From NCBI GenBank assembly GCA_050084515.1, contig CM114272.1:7440001-7504000 (forward strand): DNA of 64,000 bases, read 5' to 3'. The translations under genes were made by a program, and so were the position numbers. Origin of the DNA: Blasia pusilla (lineage: Eukaryota; Marchantiophyta; Marchantiopsida; Blasiales). The notes under the pieces are model-generated. The model did no database searches, was not told where the DNA came from, and was given only the letters and a program-made list of their open reading frames with translations. How positions within the stretch are numbered: the first letter of the stretch is position 1; each line of letters opens with the position of its first letter. Of the stretch, positions 23,747 to 35,208 are shown piece after piece.

Positions 23747-26700
23747 TTATACTAGATATTTAGCTAGGAATGCCAAAGCCTCTTCGTGTGCTTCACATGC
23801 TTTGACACATGCACTTTCATCCTTCAAGTCATATCGAGTAGTCCATCCATGATCTACACCCATGTAAATTTTAACATAAGCCTTATCTCCAACCTGCATA
23901 TATTTGACATTAAAATATAACAAATTAATATAATTTCCACTAGAATTAGAAACTATTGTGATTATGACATACAAAACATATAGAAATCATCTTCTTCAAA
24001 ATTCTTAATAATAAAAAAACTTAAAATGAATGATCCAATGTATTAGGAGAAAGGTTGCATATGGACATGTACATGGTCTTACGTCTCTTCTATGGAAGGT
24101 CTTTTCCAAGAAAAATCAACTTTCCTTTCTTTCTTATTTCCTCCACTAGCTTATGTGTTTTATGCATTCGGGTTTCTTCCTCCCACTTATTGCCCTACCT
24201 TCTATCATGAACAACAAGTGTGAATACCATGTCTTACAATCCATATCCATGCACATGTCTGACCTAAGGACGGATTTCTCCATTTTTGAACAACTGAAAA
24301 CACCATTCTCATAGCATATCCCAATGGGAGAAGTCAATTGGGACTTGTAGGATATCTCATGCTTTGTTTTGAATAAATCTACAAAATATTGAAAATTTTC
24401 GAAAGGGATATCATGCAAGCTACGACATATTAACATGACATTTCTCTCCTATTATGAGAAGTAGTTACCATATAATTTTTGATATACCTACGAGCTTATG
24501 TCGAGCTTATGTCATAAGCTCATAGGTAGATCCAAGGAAAAACAACATTCCGAAAATATGCACAATTTGAGTTTGTGTTCAAATTTTAGTTAGTCCAAGA
24601 ATTGTGTTTTGAATGGCTCGCCTAATAGATTAAAAATTATACTCAAGCTTATGGAAGTATCCACTTCTTCTACTACCATGGGGCAATCAAATTTCATGTA
24701 TCGAAGTTTCATAGAATTGAGGTAAGACTAGGATGAAAACTTGACAATTTTCTTCACACATGATTTTTTTTAGATATGATTTGCTTAATGAGGTTCCATA
24801 TTATTGAGGGAAGAGAAAATATTTCCTTTCAAATACACATAACAATGAGGAAAAAAAAATATTTTTAAGGAAAGTCTAAATTTTTTTTGTTGGCAAAGTT
24901 ATTACATAGGAGACATGACATAATAAGAACTTTCCTTATATCCACAACATCTCTTCCATGTTAAAATATTAAAAACTTCGCTTTCAACTGGAAGATTTTC
25001 TGCCGGTGTACATTATCTTTTGGAAATTTTCCTTTATGAAAGGAAAAAATATTTGATAAATTTAGAAAGTGTTTGTGAAATAGACCTATTTATTAAAAGG
25101 AAAAAGAGAAAACTAGATCTTCCAAAAGTTACAGGAAATAGTCTATTCATTTCTCATGTATTGTTCGTTCTTTATTATTTAAAATCCACAGTATGGACAA
25201 GACCGGGTTCCTCCCCGACGGGAGCGAGCAATCAGTTTTGAATGGTAACGGTCCGCAGAGACACACGGGTGACGGGACCGTTCAACGTGAAAACATTGGT
25301 TGGATCCAGGTGGCAGTGCAGATGCTGGACGGAGAAAGGGAATTTTCAAAAAGGCCAGGACAGGCCGAAGGGATGGGCAGCTCCCTCAATAGTGGACAGA
25401 ACTGTCAGAATCGCGACCGGAAAGTGAGAATCTAGAGACATGCCCTCAATCAAACGGAAAAGTGCAAGTACCAACACTCATGTCAGACATTAAGCCGGCA
25501 AGTGTACTGCGAGACAGATGGCAGCCGGGGAAAGCCATAACAGTCGCTCGCTCAGAGAGTCGGAGCCGGAGGGTTTCACTTTCACCGTTCCCACGTAATT
25601 TCATACATTCCTGTGTTCTCTAAATAAACGATTTTTTTTACAGATATTGTTAATTGGATAATTTAAAAATATTCTTTAAAAAGAAAAAAGAAAAAATCCA
25701 GCAATAAGGATGTGTTATGTCACTCCGTAGAAATATAGCATGTGATCGTAACATATTGCTAAAAAAATTAGAAAATAATTGTTTTGAGTAAGCAAGTAGG
25801 CTACATACACCCTCTTATGGCGCCACTTCATCGGCCCCACTTCATCAAAAGTTGGGTTTCTACGTTTTATTAAAAGATACTAGATTCACTTAGAAATGTT
25901 CATTTCTCTCGAAAAAGAAACCAGTGTGCGGTCCTCTGAGAGGTCCGCACACTGGTTTCTTTTTTAAGTAAGTAATTAACAGAAAGAAATTAATGTTAAT
26001 TACTTTATTTTTCAAAAAATAATTAACACGTGACCAGGAACGATAATTCGTAGTCAGAAAAAAAACTGTAACTTCCTCAATATAATTCAACTTACAAATA
26101 AAAAGAAATCGGATGCAAGTACCATATCCAGTATAATATTTGGTATAATCTTCTTTATAAAGCATTGACGTAAACGCAATACACAACACAGAGTGAAACA
26201 AAACATATTAAAAAAAAAAACTACATTTAATAGGAATATAGAACAGTCGGCACGCACAACGAATGCAAATAAGTACAGTTTGGATAAAAGAAACTGAAAG
26301 AAAAGAGGAAAAAGACAACGGCGAATGACGACTACTACTTCATCCTGACTATCTAGATTCTTTGATTGAAAGGGGCGAGTTCTTTAATATGCAATGCACG
26401 CGCATACGATTGGGAGCAGATCTGATGGCGCAGAGCGCGCTCTGGTCTTGAGAGCAGTTTCCGCGCTTGGCAAATAATCTGCCGCTGCTGTTTTTCACAC
26501 CGCCAGGAGTTTCTACGGAGAGGTGACTATGGCTGCACTGGTACACGCCATCCAGGCGGAAAAAGTTAATCCTTCAGTTTCCTCCGTCATTTGTGGCGAC
26601 TATAGCAAGCAGTAGGTTTCAGAGTGTCTGCCAAGTAGCTATGGTTATTGAGAATCGGGGAAAGTTTAAGACCGATGACGGTAGCATAAACGTTACGGAA

Positions 26701-29700
26701 GGGCAGACTGTGAGCGCACCTTTGATGGATATGCTCTGGTTTCCGTTTGTTAGATTCTACAAGAGTAAAGTTCAATGGGACGATTTCATCCGGACTTCTT
26801 ACTCAGATGGACATCCTCCTGACAAACCACGAGGAGGCACAGACTCCGCGGCTGCTTTTGTAGACTGCCAATTGCAGAACATTATTTTCAGAAGCTCAGG
26901 AAGTGAGAACGTTCACGAGTAATTTCAGTAGTCTGCTTCATGTATTCTCGCCTCTGGTGAACCGAGTTCAGAAGGCATGCGTACATTCATTGCAATTACC
27001 CATACAAGACTTGGTGAGTGGCTCCTGAAGAAGTTGGAAATGCACGCATGGTGAGCGATTAACACGGTCTTTACCTATGATATACATTAAGTTACTCCAT
27101 TCCGGTTAACATATTTGAGAATGTAGACATAGGTACATACGTAGGTAAATCATCGCCATATGCTGAATGATAGAGATGGAAAGTGATCGAACGTACCACG
27201 GGAGACTTGGCAAGGATCTGTGCGAACTCTAGCGCCATGGCAGGGGGAGTGATGTTGTCCAGCTCTGCGGCCAATATCGCCAGCGGGACCGTCACCGCTG
27301 CGAACAGACGGTAACCAAATTCAAAATGCAGCGTCAATTCAGCGGCACCGATTATTCTTATCATCTTTCGAGATACGATAAGCACGACACGGAGATGAAA
27401 AACTATCGGGATCGAAATAACTTACCATTCACCTCTTCCGGCAGAAGGAAAGACGGATGATTCATGACAGCAGCGTCGACCCCTTTGTCTCCTCGTAGCA
27501 AGCTAATGGCAATCTTGGCTGCAAACATTCCACGAGACACTTCAAGAACAGTTATTAGTAGGATGACACCGAAAGGAAATCGCAATCCAGAACAAGAGGA
27601 CGCATGTCCAATGTGCACAGGCAAGCAAACTCCCTTTTCGGTCTTGGTTGCTGCTAAAAGCGAGGCCGTGTTTGTAACTTCAAATCAGTTGCGCTGGATT
27701 GATTCACCACACGACTGACCGAATTCTCCTGGCTCACGCCGTGCGAACTCGTGCTCTTGTATCCAATGTGAGCACATGGAGAACGTTTAGGCTCGTTGGA
27801 AACACTACGTAAAGTTAAATTAGTAGCTGGCTCAAACCACTGGTACTCTTCGCCATGGACAAAATTGAATTTGAACTCTTAGCCATGATCATCGTCGTGG
27901 GCGAAAAGTTGTCACGAAAGTGACAAGATGAAACGATAATCCCATTGACCTAGTCAGTCGTGCCACTCTCCGATTCACGGTCGGATCATCGGGACTTAGA
28001 GTAGGTCTCTACAACTATGACGTCTTCGCAAGGCACGACAACAAGTTTCGGTGAACACAGTCGTTTGGGTCCCAAACTTTGGGATTCCACTGACGGCGAG
28101 AATCAATGCTCGAGGTTCTCGCGCTTAGGAGTCAGGAGCAGGACTCGCGCACAACAATAACTTTTTATCGCCACGTGATGGTCATCGGCCTTTAATAAAA
28201 GTCTTTGTTTATTTCTGTCGATTTTCTGCAGACTGCAAGGGGCTGTTCAAGAATCCAAATGAAAGTCGCGTGACTCGCACCAGAGCCGCAGGTGGACTGT
28301 CAGGCCTCCGCCTATCCCATGGCCAAGGCACGGGCAGAGCGTTGATTTATTCCGCCTTGGCCAGCGTCGGGCAAGCCGCAAGCCATGGGATTCCTTCATG
28401 GATTTCTTCTCAAGCTACTCCGATTGTTACAGGCTGCAGCACAAGTCGTCACCCACATGTAGACTGTAGACGCGGGCAGGGTACCAACAAGCATACTGTA
28501 ACACAAAACAAGGTTTTTCTCACGAGGAAAAAATTACAACGGAGCGTCTGTGAGGTCTCTGTGGCATTACCTCCCCGGCAGTTTCCAACCACACCGACCT
28601 TCTTGAATCCCTTGCTACGCACTTGCTCGATTACTCGAGCTGCTCGAACGATCGCGACTTCCTGCTCACAGACATCTCGTTCAGTCATTCTCCATCATAC
28701 GATGCTGCCATAGCGACTTCATCTCTACTCTGTCTCGAAATCTACGACCTGTTTGAAAAAACATTACAAAAAATTGATCTCCAAATCGAGACTACGTGGA
28801 ACTTTCACAATCAGCAGATTGAGCTCATCTTGACAGAGGTGCTCAATTCCTCTTCCTCTCCAGTGCATTTGATTCAGCCGCTTTCGATTCCAACTTATCG
28901 TCTGCTTTTGACCAAGCAGTGCACGACTTGGACATGTACTAAGCACAATAGGATCGTGGATTTGTGTTTTGCTGGACGACGTGAACACGTAGTCTGGACA
29001 TACTCACTCTAAACGCAACAGTTACTTGAATCTAACTTCTTCCAAATCAATAGTCCACTACGAATCAATCAGTCCGGTCAATCGAACCGCGAGGAACGAG
29101 TTAAATTGTGCGTGCACGCACCTCTGGATGCTTGAGGAGATACTCATGAAGCCCTTCGTAAGGATTGTCAGGATTAGGAGAATCGAAGTAGTCCTTGTCC
29201 ATGAAGTCAGGTACGAGAACGAAATGCCCTTGCGCTGCCATCTTATCCGCCAGATGCCTGTAAGTTAAACCACGTACGTCCAGACATCATCTTCCGACTT
29301 TTTGCAGCCGTGCATATGCTTGCCATGAAGAAACCTAAATTGAATGTCGACTCTGTCCTAACTCATGTAGGCTTAGGACATGATGAGTAAGCCTAAAATG
29401 GATTGGCACGGTGCTGTACTACGCTCAAGCATCCAGTGCTACGTGAAACTGACAGCGTTGGCCATGCACGTGGATGGAGGTTGATCGAATAACAGCTAAG
29501 ATCACCGACGCCGGATTGTGGACGACAGACCTGGTTTGCGGAACCTCCCAACCTGAACATCACACAATTCTACAGTTCATTAGTACGAAGTGCCACCCAC
29601 TCTTCATTTCTTCATTCGTCATGTAGGTCAATCACCATCTGATTTTCCCGCTAATCATCGGACTTGAGATGACTGGTCGCACAACTTTCTCATCAAACCG

Positions 29701-30291
29701 GTGCTACTTCTTTCCAAGCAGAAGCCACTGCATATGATCGTTGCCATCGCTCCGGTGACAACACACGACAGACGCGGACCACAACTCTCCAGGTCCATGT
29801 ACATGAACGACGACGGCCGCAAGAGAAGCTAATAGGTGATATTTGGATCTATCAACCACTTAGGATCTCTACGCAGATTATATGAGCTTTCCGTAGCTTC
29901 ATCGATCATGTGTAGAAGATTCACGAAGTCTTCAGCTCCATGTGCATCAACTACGACGACCCCATGGGAAGCTACGAGGTGATCTATCGACTTGGAATCT
30001 CTAGGCTTATTAATTGTGATGGCTTCACGGAGCTGTATCGGTCATGTGTAGAGGATTCGGGATGAGTGGGAACGGATTCCACAGAAGACTCTTTCATCCA
30101 TTTACGCACTGCCTCTAACGCAACATTCGATCGTCCGGAGAAGTACCATAAATGTCGCAGATGAAAAGGACGGCGGACGAGGAGGCTCGTGCGCCGGACG
30201 CGTACACGTCGAGCTCTTCCCATTTCTCCTCCACGCCACTCGCTTGGTACTCAGCCGGTGGAGGCGGAATGCAGCAATCTCCCGGTGCCAT
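23747..30291 (-). CDS. Dienelactone hydrolase family protein (carboxymethylenebutenolidase-like), seven exons
   Basis: Exons, in coding order, are 30291-30147, 29552-29531, 29257-29122, 28661-28571, 27518-27426, 27297-27197 and 23893-23747. Every junction is GT-AG, all phases agree, and the join is 735 nt without a stop: 244 residues, the normal family size. The Met at 30291 opens on MAPGDCC, matching the family's N-terminal CC segment. The alpha/beta-hydrolase catalytic triad is visible. Nucleophile Cys129 is in GNCRGG (usually G-F-C-W-G-G). Asp176 is in AAELDNITPP and His211 in VDHGW. Family members hydrolyse dienelactone-like esters; the plant substrate is generally unknown, and the protein has no obvious signal peptide, so it is probably cytosolic. 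The last intron is 3.3 kb of non-coding and AT-rich DNA. The terminal exon is AT rich at third positions, unlike exons 1-6. No nearer exon carrying the HGW motif exists, which supports the distant one. Confidence 0.85.
24485..24528. repeat. Inverted repeat, 16-bp arms
   Basis: TACCTACGAGCTTATG at 24485-24500 and its inverted copy at 24513-24528 differ at one position. The spacer repeats GAGCTTATGTC directly, suggesting a small duplication plus inversion. Confidence 0.8.
25912..25964. repeat. 26-bp near-perfect hairpin
   Basis: The arms 25912-25937 and 25939-25964 pair at 25 of 26 positions around a single central G. The core is CCAGTGTGCGG. Such a tight palindrome is unlikely to be random. 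It lies inside the last hydrolase intron, so the pre-mRNA could form this stem. Confidence 0.9.
29793..30068. repeat. Two-copy tandem duplication, about 141 bp, in hydrolase intron 1
   Basis: Copies start near 29793 and 29934. Shared blocks include TCCATGT-CAT-AAC-ACGACG, GAAGCTA, a GGTGAT-T-T block and TCATGTGTAGA-GATTC. Divergence is roughly a quarter of positions, so the duplication is old. Confidence 0.7.
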
Positions 30292-31238
30292 TCTCACTGC
30301 AGCAGCTCGGTGAGTCTCGATCTCTCGCTACCCAAGGTCCGATTCCTGTTCCAAGCCCGCTTCGGGATCGATTTGGAGCTGCTACTACTGTAACGGTCTC
30401 TCGCGTCCGGCTTCTCTCTGTCTACCTACGGTCGAATCCCTCCCAGACTCGTAATAATTGTCTGCAGACTCTTAGGAGGAGATGTATGCTCTGCTTCGCG
30501 ACCCTCGCCAGACTTCACCAGTAAGTGGTAATCTCTCCACTTACTAAAGCGGGGAGCTTTGGTAGTGGAAGGGCGTATCGCCCATCCAGCATGATGGATC
30601 ATGGAGGATAGTAGCGGAGCCTGATCGCGCGTGTCACTGCAGGATTGGGTGTGGATCGGAGTCGGCGGCTGCTAGCGCTGCAGATCGCAGACACGTATCG
30701 TTTGACTCCACGCTCGCGTACTACTGGCTGAGCCTCGTCTCTCCCTCCCTCCCGCTTACGAGCGCGGCCCGTGCGATCCTTCGCATCCCGACGACGCCCA
30801 TGCGCATCCGCAAGATTCCCCAGTAGTAGGCGTTAGAGCTGATATTGTCGTTAGAGGCCCTTCCTTCTCCTCGGGGCACAAAGATGCACTTCGATAAAAA
30901 CGAGTGATGGAAAACCCATCGGAAGTACAAAAGAGGGGGACTCAAAGAGTCAAAACCTGAAGGCCACAACAGGACCAGAAAAGGAAGAAGGGGCATTCCC
31001 CCTAAACGTGAAACTCACCAACAGAGAGACAATATCAGCAACAACAAGAGAGCTATGACTACTACTAAGTGGGCCTCTAGCGCCGGCGTCTCCCACAGCC
31101 TGAGCCCGCCGCAAAATCCCATTAGCCTGGGCACGTTGCAAGTTTACTATCGTACCTTTTTGATTGGTTTGATCTTGGTTTTCGAGGGCAAAGCTCTCTT
31201 ACCCAAGGAAGAGGAGACCGCTATGGAGACCCGCCTGC
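30292..31238. other. Region between hydrolase start and R2-like element
   Basis: The left part should hold the hydrolase promoter and 5' UTR; no canonical TATA box could be assigned. The right part probably includes the 3' tail of the R2-like element. A 22-bp block at 30856-30877 (GGCCCTTCCTTCTCC plus TCGGGGC) recurs inside the palindrome at 34669-34717 on the other side of that element. Confidence 0.45.
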
Positions 31239-34178
31239 CTACAATCTGAGAATCGCAGAGCTAAGGACAACCCATTTTCGAGTGGAGATGATGGGCGATC
31301 CGTGAAGGAACAGTCGAACCTCTCCCCCATAGCCCCATACATCTCTATGGCGGGGGATGAAGATGTGTCCCTCGTGTAGTCGATGAGATATGTGTCTTCT
31401 TCGCCGCCGCCGCGCTCCTTGTAGCATTCGCCCTTGGGCCACCACTTGGGCTCGCTTGCCTCCCGCGTGAGGATCTGTGACTACCACGTCCGCCACAACC
31501 ACCTCGGCCTCACGTGTCATGTAGAGATCGGCATGAATGAGGGAATCCCGCATGGAGTAGTGCCTCTCTCTCTGCACATGGAAGCCACTCTCCCGAGCAA
31601 TCGAACATGATATCCCGACCTTTGCATCGTGAGTGGCTATCCTCTCACCCCAAATCGACGGCGTGCCAAATGCACACCAAGTGGATCCAGGCTCGGCGAC
31701 ACTCGCGGTGTGTCGAACCAACCACCGATGGTTGGGGAGGCCCAAGCGGAACCGCATCGTTGTGGTATAGGTAAGTGGTGCGACACGGAAAGCTGGAGAA
31801 GGGGCGCCCCTACCCATGAGCTGCCCCCTTCCGGAGCAAGAGCGAATACGGGCCCTAACCTCCATGGGGATATTCCCGTCGGACATAGTGCCTCTAAAAC
31901 TGCCTCAAAGTGGGCTTCCATCAAGGAAGATTGGAGCCCAGATCGACCGGAGGTAACTAAGGAGGAGAAAGTGGGGAGAACGGCTCTGGCCTCAACTCGA
32001 AGGAATCTCTACAAATTTGTGAGTGAAGGCGAAGTGGGAAAGAGCCATCCTCGACAGGAGAGACGTAGTGTAGAAGGAGCGGTCTATCTCTAACCAAAAT
32101 CGGGAGCAAAGGAGGGGTGCCACTGTGGCCCAACTCCCTAAAAAAAGCGGAGGGCGCCACTAACTCGGTTGAGAGAAGACCTACTCCACCAAAAGAAATC
32201 GGCCAAGAGGCCTGTCTCGAGCTAACTCCCCCCATGGGGCACTCTAAGGAGCCGGGTCCTAGAAGATCCCCAAACACCAGCATGAGCTTCCTATCAAAGG
32301 ATCTATATAGGGAAGAAAGGTGACTAGATGTCCGAGCCGGTTCTAGTGAGGTAACCAGGTCTACGAGCAAAACAAGAAGAGAGAATGCGAAGGCGACTTG
32401 AGGGTCACCAATCCTCGTAAGATCATCAACGTGGAGAAGATCCTCGGTAAGAGCCGCCATTTGCCAAAGTCGATACAAAGTCCTGGCTCCCGGCGGTACT
32501 CCCAAGACTCAAGCCCTCGACAGTCGCAAGAAGCCGTCGGGTAAATGTAGATCATCACGTAGGCCTGATGGAGACCAAGCCTTGCACTTCCCCACCTTCA
32601 CCGCCAGGCCGACACGTGCCAAGCGTGTTGAAAAGTGCTCGAATCAGGGACAACCAGATCTCGGGACCAACAATATGAGTATCATCGCTAGCGAAGGGAA
32701 CATGCAACCGGGAAAGCCTCCACCGTAGAAAGAACCGCTCGTAATGAGCCCACGACAAAAACAACGCGCCACCCAGAGGGTCACCCCGACGAGTCCCGGT
32801 AGCAAACTCCAAGACCGTGACCTCCTCCTCGAATCGACCATGGTGGAAATAGAGGGCCGAAGGGGCCCCATAGAAAGCTTTGCACAAAGGGAATGAGGCT
32901 CGCCATGGGGCCACCCGCGTCCCTCAACTCTGTGAATATAGTAGCCCAAGATACTGAGTTGAAGGCGTTCTCCACGTCCACTTGGAGAACCACCCACTCT
33001 GGATGTACATCTAGACAAGCCCTCAAACCTAAGGCAACCGTCTCACATCCGGTGGCGTGGCAACTCCAAACGATGCGGACTCGGATGTGGATCGAAAGCC
33101 TCACGGAATTGCAAAGCGAGAGTACGACTCACCAACCGCAAGAGCACCTCACCTATGGCAATCGGACGGATACCACCACCCCCCTTTGACAACGCCAAAA
33201 GTCGCCCCGCCCCTAATACTTGGGCCACTGTTGTTGGCACTCTCCCCTGAGCTAGGTGAGAGGCAACTGAAGCAACTTCGGAGAAGCCGCTAGCGTGTCC
33301 TCGGAAGAAAGCAATCACAAAGGTGTTCGTGACATCATACCAGACAAACCTCCGGCCGCAATCCTCGGAGAACGTCCGAGTGCCCGTGCAAAGAGGGACG
33401 GGTCAAGGCATATAGCCGTGTCAGGATGGAAGTCACGTGCAAAAGCTAGAATGTCAACCGATGGACGAGGATGTAGCCTCCGGAGGGCATCGATGGTAAC
33501 GGTGAAGAAGGAGCCATGTCCATCGGGCGAAGAGCACGTGCAGCTCGCGAGTACTCACAGGCTCGCCCCAATGTCCTACATCGTCGCAACCTGGCTGCTC
33601 CAGGATCGTCCGCCGGGAAACCAGGTGAACTACTACCTCTGGCGAATGCCACAAACTCACTCTGCAGAGACTCCCAATCACCTCCTCGAAGCGTCTCGGG
33701 CGTGCTATAACCTCTCTGTGACCGGCCTTCCTCTCCCGAGTGTAACGAAGACACCATCGTGGAAGGAGAAGTAGTAGGTACCACGAGAGCTCATCCATAG
33801 GATCAAGGGCGATCCTAGCGAGGGGAAGGAGGAATGCGTGGCGGAGGTCGTCCCGAATAGCATGGGGGATCCTATGAAACAACCTCGGCGGGGAAAACGG
33901 GTCTCAAGAGACCTATAATCTTTGCCACTGGTGGGACCTCAACCACTCCCATGCCTCGGAGGGGGCGATGATGCGGGAAGCACCGGAGAGCATCCATGGT
34001 CGATGGGAGGGACCACCCATCCAAATCTATCAAAGTCAGGATGTTTAGCCGCTAAGTGGTTCAATTCTGAACGAGTGAAGAATTCGGGACAACATGGGCA
34101 TTTAGTATCCCGACTAGGCGACCCACGGGTCCCCACACGGGAGCCGATGCGGGTCGAGGCATGGATGCAACTCACCAA
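31239..34178 (-). pseudogene. R2-like non-LTR retrotransposon relic: zinc finger, RT, CCHC trace, restriction-like endonuclease
   Basis: Minus-strand blocks occur in the order of a single-ORF R2/NeSL-type element, spread over several frames. A C2H2-like finger (KCPCCPEFFTRSELNHLAAKH) lies near 34090. A DELSWYLLLLLPRWCL block is near 33790. RT core blocks follow: GGIRPIAIGEVLLRL (33230), LQVDVENAFNSVSW (32985), TRRGDPLGGALF (32780) and ASDDTHIVGP, the catalytic DD, near 32665. A QASWPISFGGVGLLSTE block is near 32200. A DPLGVHLARRRFG segment near 31680 keeps the His of a CCHC knuckle with Cys residues lost. The C-terminal part (31640-31350) has GERIATHD, IARESGFHVQRE and AD-x12-D (HADLY...ADVVVTDP), which fits the PD-x12-14-D signature of the restriction-like endonuclease. 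Composition is GC rich, unlike the flanks. Several frameshifts and stops make it inactive. The assignment to the R2 group is inferred from architecture. Confidence 0.7.
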
Positions 34179-35208
34179 GAAGAGGACATGGCCCCTCCAA
34201 TAAAATCGTCGACAATCCCCGTCAATACAATGATCCTGTCATCCCCATTCGAACGAGCGGTCTGGCAAACCACTCTCTCCCGTCCACGGTAATGCTCCCT
34301 CTAACATAAACTCTCACCTACCGACATCACCTAGGACTTCTAGTCCCAACCCCCTCCCAAAAATAAACTCATGAATACGTAGAGTTGCTAAGAGTGTGAA
34401 AAGATCATGGGCCCTTCGAGATAAAATAGATGAGAAGAAAAGCCCTAATATTCACATTTGGAACCCTAATATGAACCGAATTCTAAAAAGATGAATAAAA
34501 ATAAAAATACTTCACGCCATGCAGCAAGGTCCGGATCAAAACGAAGCTCTCGTCACGCTCTCCGTTTCGACATGTAGCACGTCTCTTTTCGTCCCCTACG
34601 CCCTCCGTCCTTCCTCCCGCCGTCCCCGTCCATGCCTCCTGCCGTCCCCGCCCAAAACGCCCATGCCTCCTTCCTTCTCCTCGGGGCCGATTTTGGCCCC
34701 GAGGAGAAGGAAGGGCCTAAACCCTTCTCTCCATGCCCCTCATTTGTATCGTGATGGGTTTCCCATCCTTTTTTCTATATATTATTACATTTCCGGAGTC
34801 CGCCCCAACTCCAACTCCGCACTAAGTCCGAAATTCTGAATATAGGAGTATTCTTGGAGCTTGTGGCGGCCGCGCCAACGTCGGCTTCATTCCAGCTCGC
34901 CTCGCTGAGCTCGTTTCGTTTCGTTTCCTTCCGCGCCTCCTGACGGTAATTGCTTTCCAGATAGCGGCTGCTCGCTATCGTATAGCTACTCTGTAGCACC
35001 ACTCTTCCGTGGGTCCCGTGAAGTCCGCCTTAATAAATCGAGGATTACAACCTAAATATAATGAACAGGACAAATTAGCCTGGCGGCCGTGTATTGGTGC
35101 ATATTAAATTAGGTTTGTAATTTTATTTGAGTTCGTGGAGGGATGTACGTGTCCTTTCAAGGATAGGGCCGATCTTCCTTTGTCACCGGGGAAGTACTTT
35201 CCGATTCC
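34179..35208. other. Spacer, no gene recognised
   Basis: Apart from the palindrome at 34669 the region holds C-rich sequence (34540-34740) and ordinary DNA. The C-rich stretch gives open frames without recognisable domains. The 5' untranslated part of the R2-like element may lie here. Confidence 0.4.
34669..34714. repeat. Perfect 20-bp palindrome
   Basis: CCTTCCTTCTCCTCGGGGCC at 34669-34688 is followed after 6 nt by its exact reverse complement at 34695-34714. The right arm, extended to 34717, is also the inverted match of 30856-30877, so related sequence flanks the R2-like element on both sides. Confidence 0.9.

Larger units (their letters stand above)
23894..27196 (-). other. 3.3-kb last intron of the hydrolase gene
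   Basis: The intron contains AT-rich transposon-like DNA (23.9-25.2 kb), a compositionally normal, GC-richer block (25190-25610), two hairpins (24485-24528 and 25912-25964) and more balanced sequence from 26340. A 109-codon plus-strand frame at 26593-26922 has no recognisable domain. The other introns of the gene are 264-1052 bp, so this one is probably enlarged by insertions. Confidence 0.6.

Noticed and set aside
26593-26922. 109-codon plus-strand frame in the hydrolase intron
   Set aside because: It has no recognisable domain and no flanking splice or promoter evidence. I mention it only as intron content.
30721-34839. Overlapping plus-strand frames opposite the R2-like element
   Set aside because: GC-rich shadow frames. 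The recognisable protein blocks are all on the minus strand.
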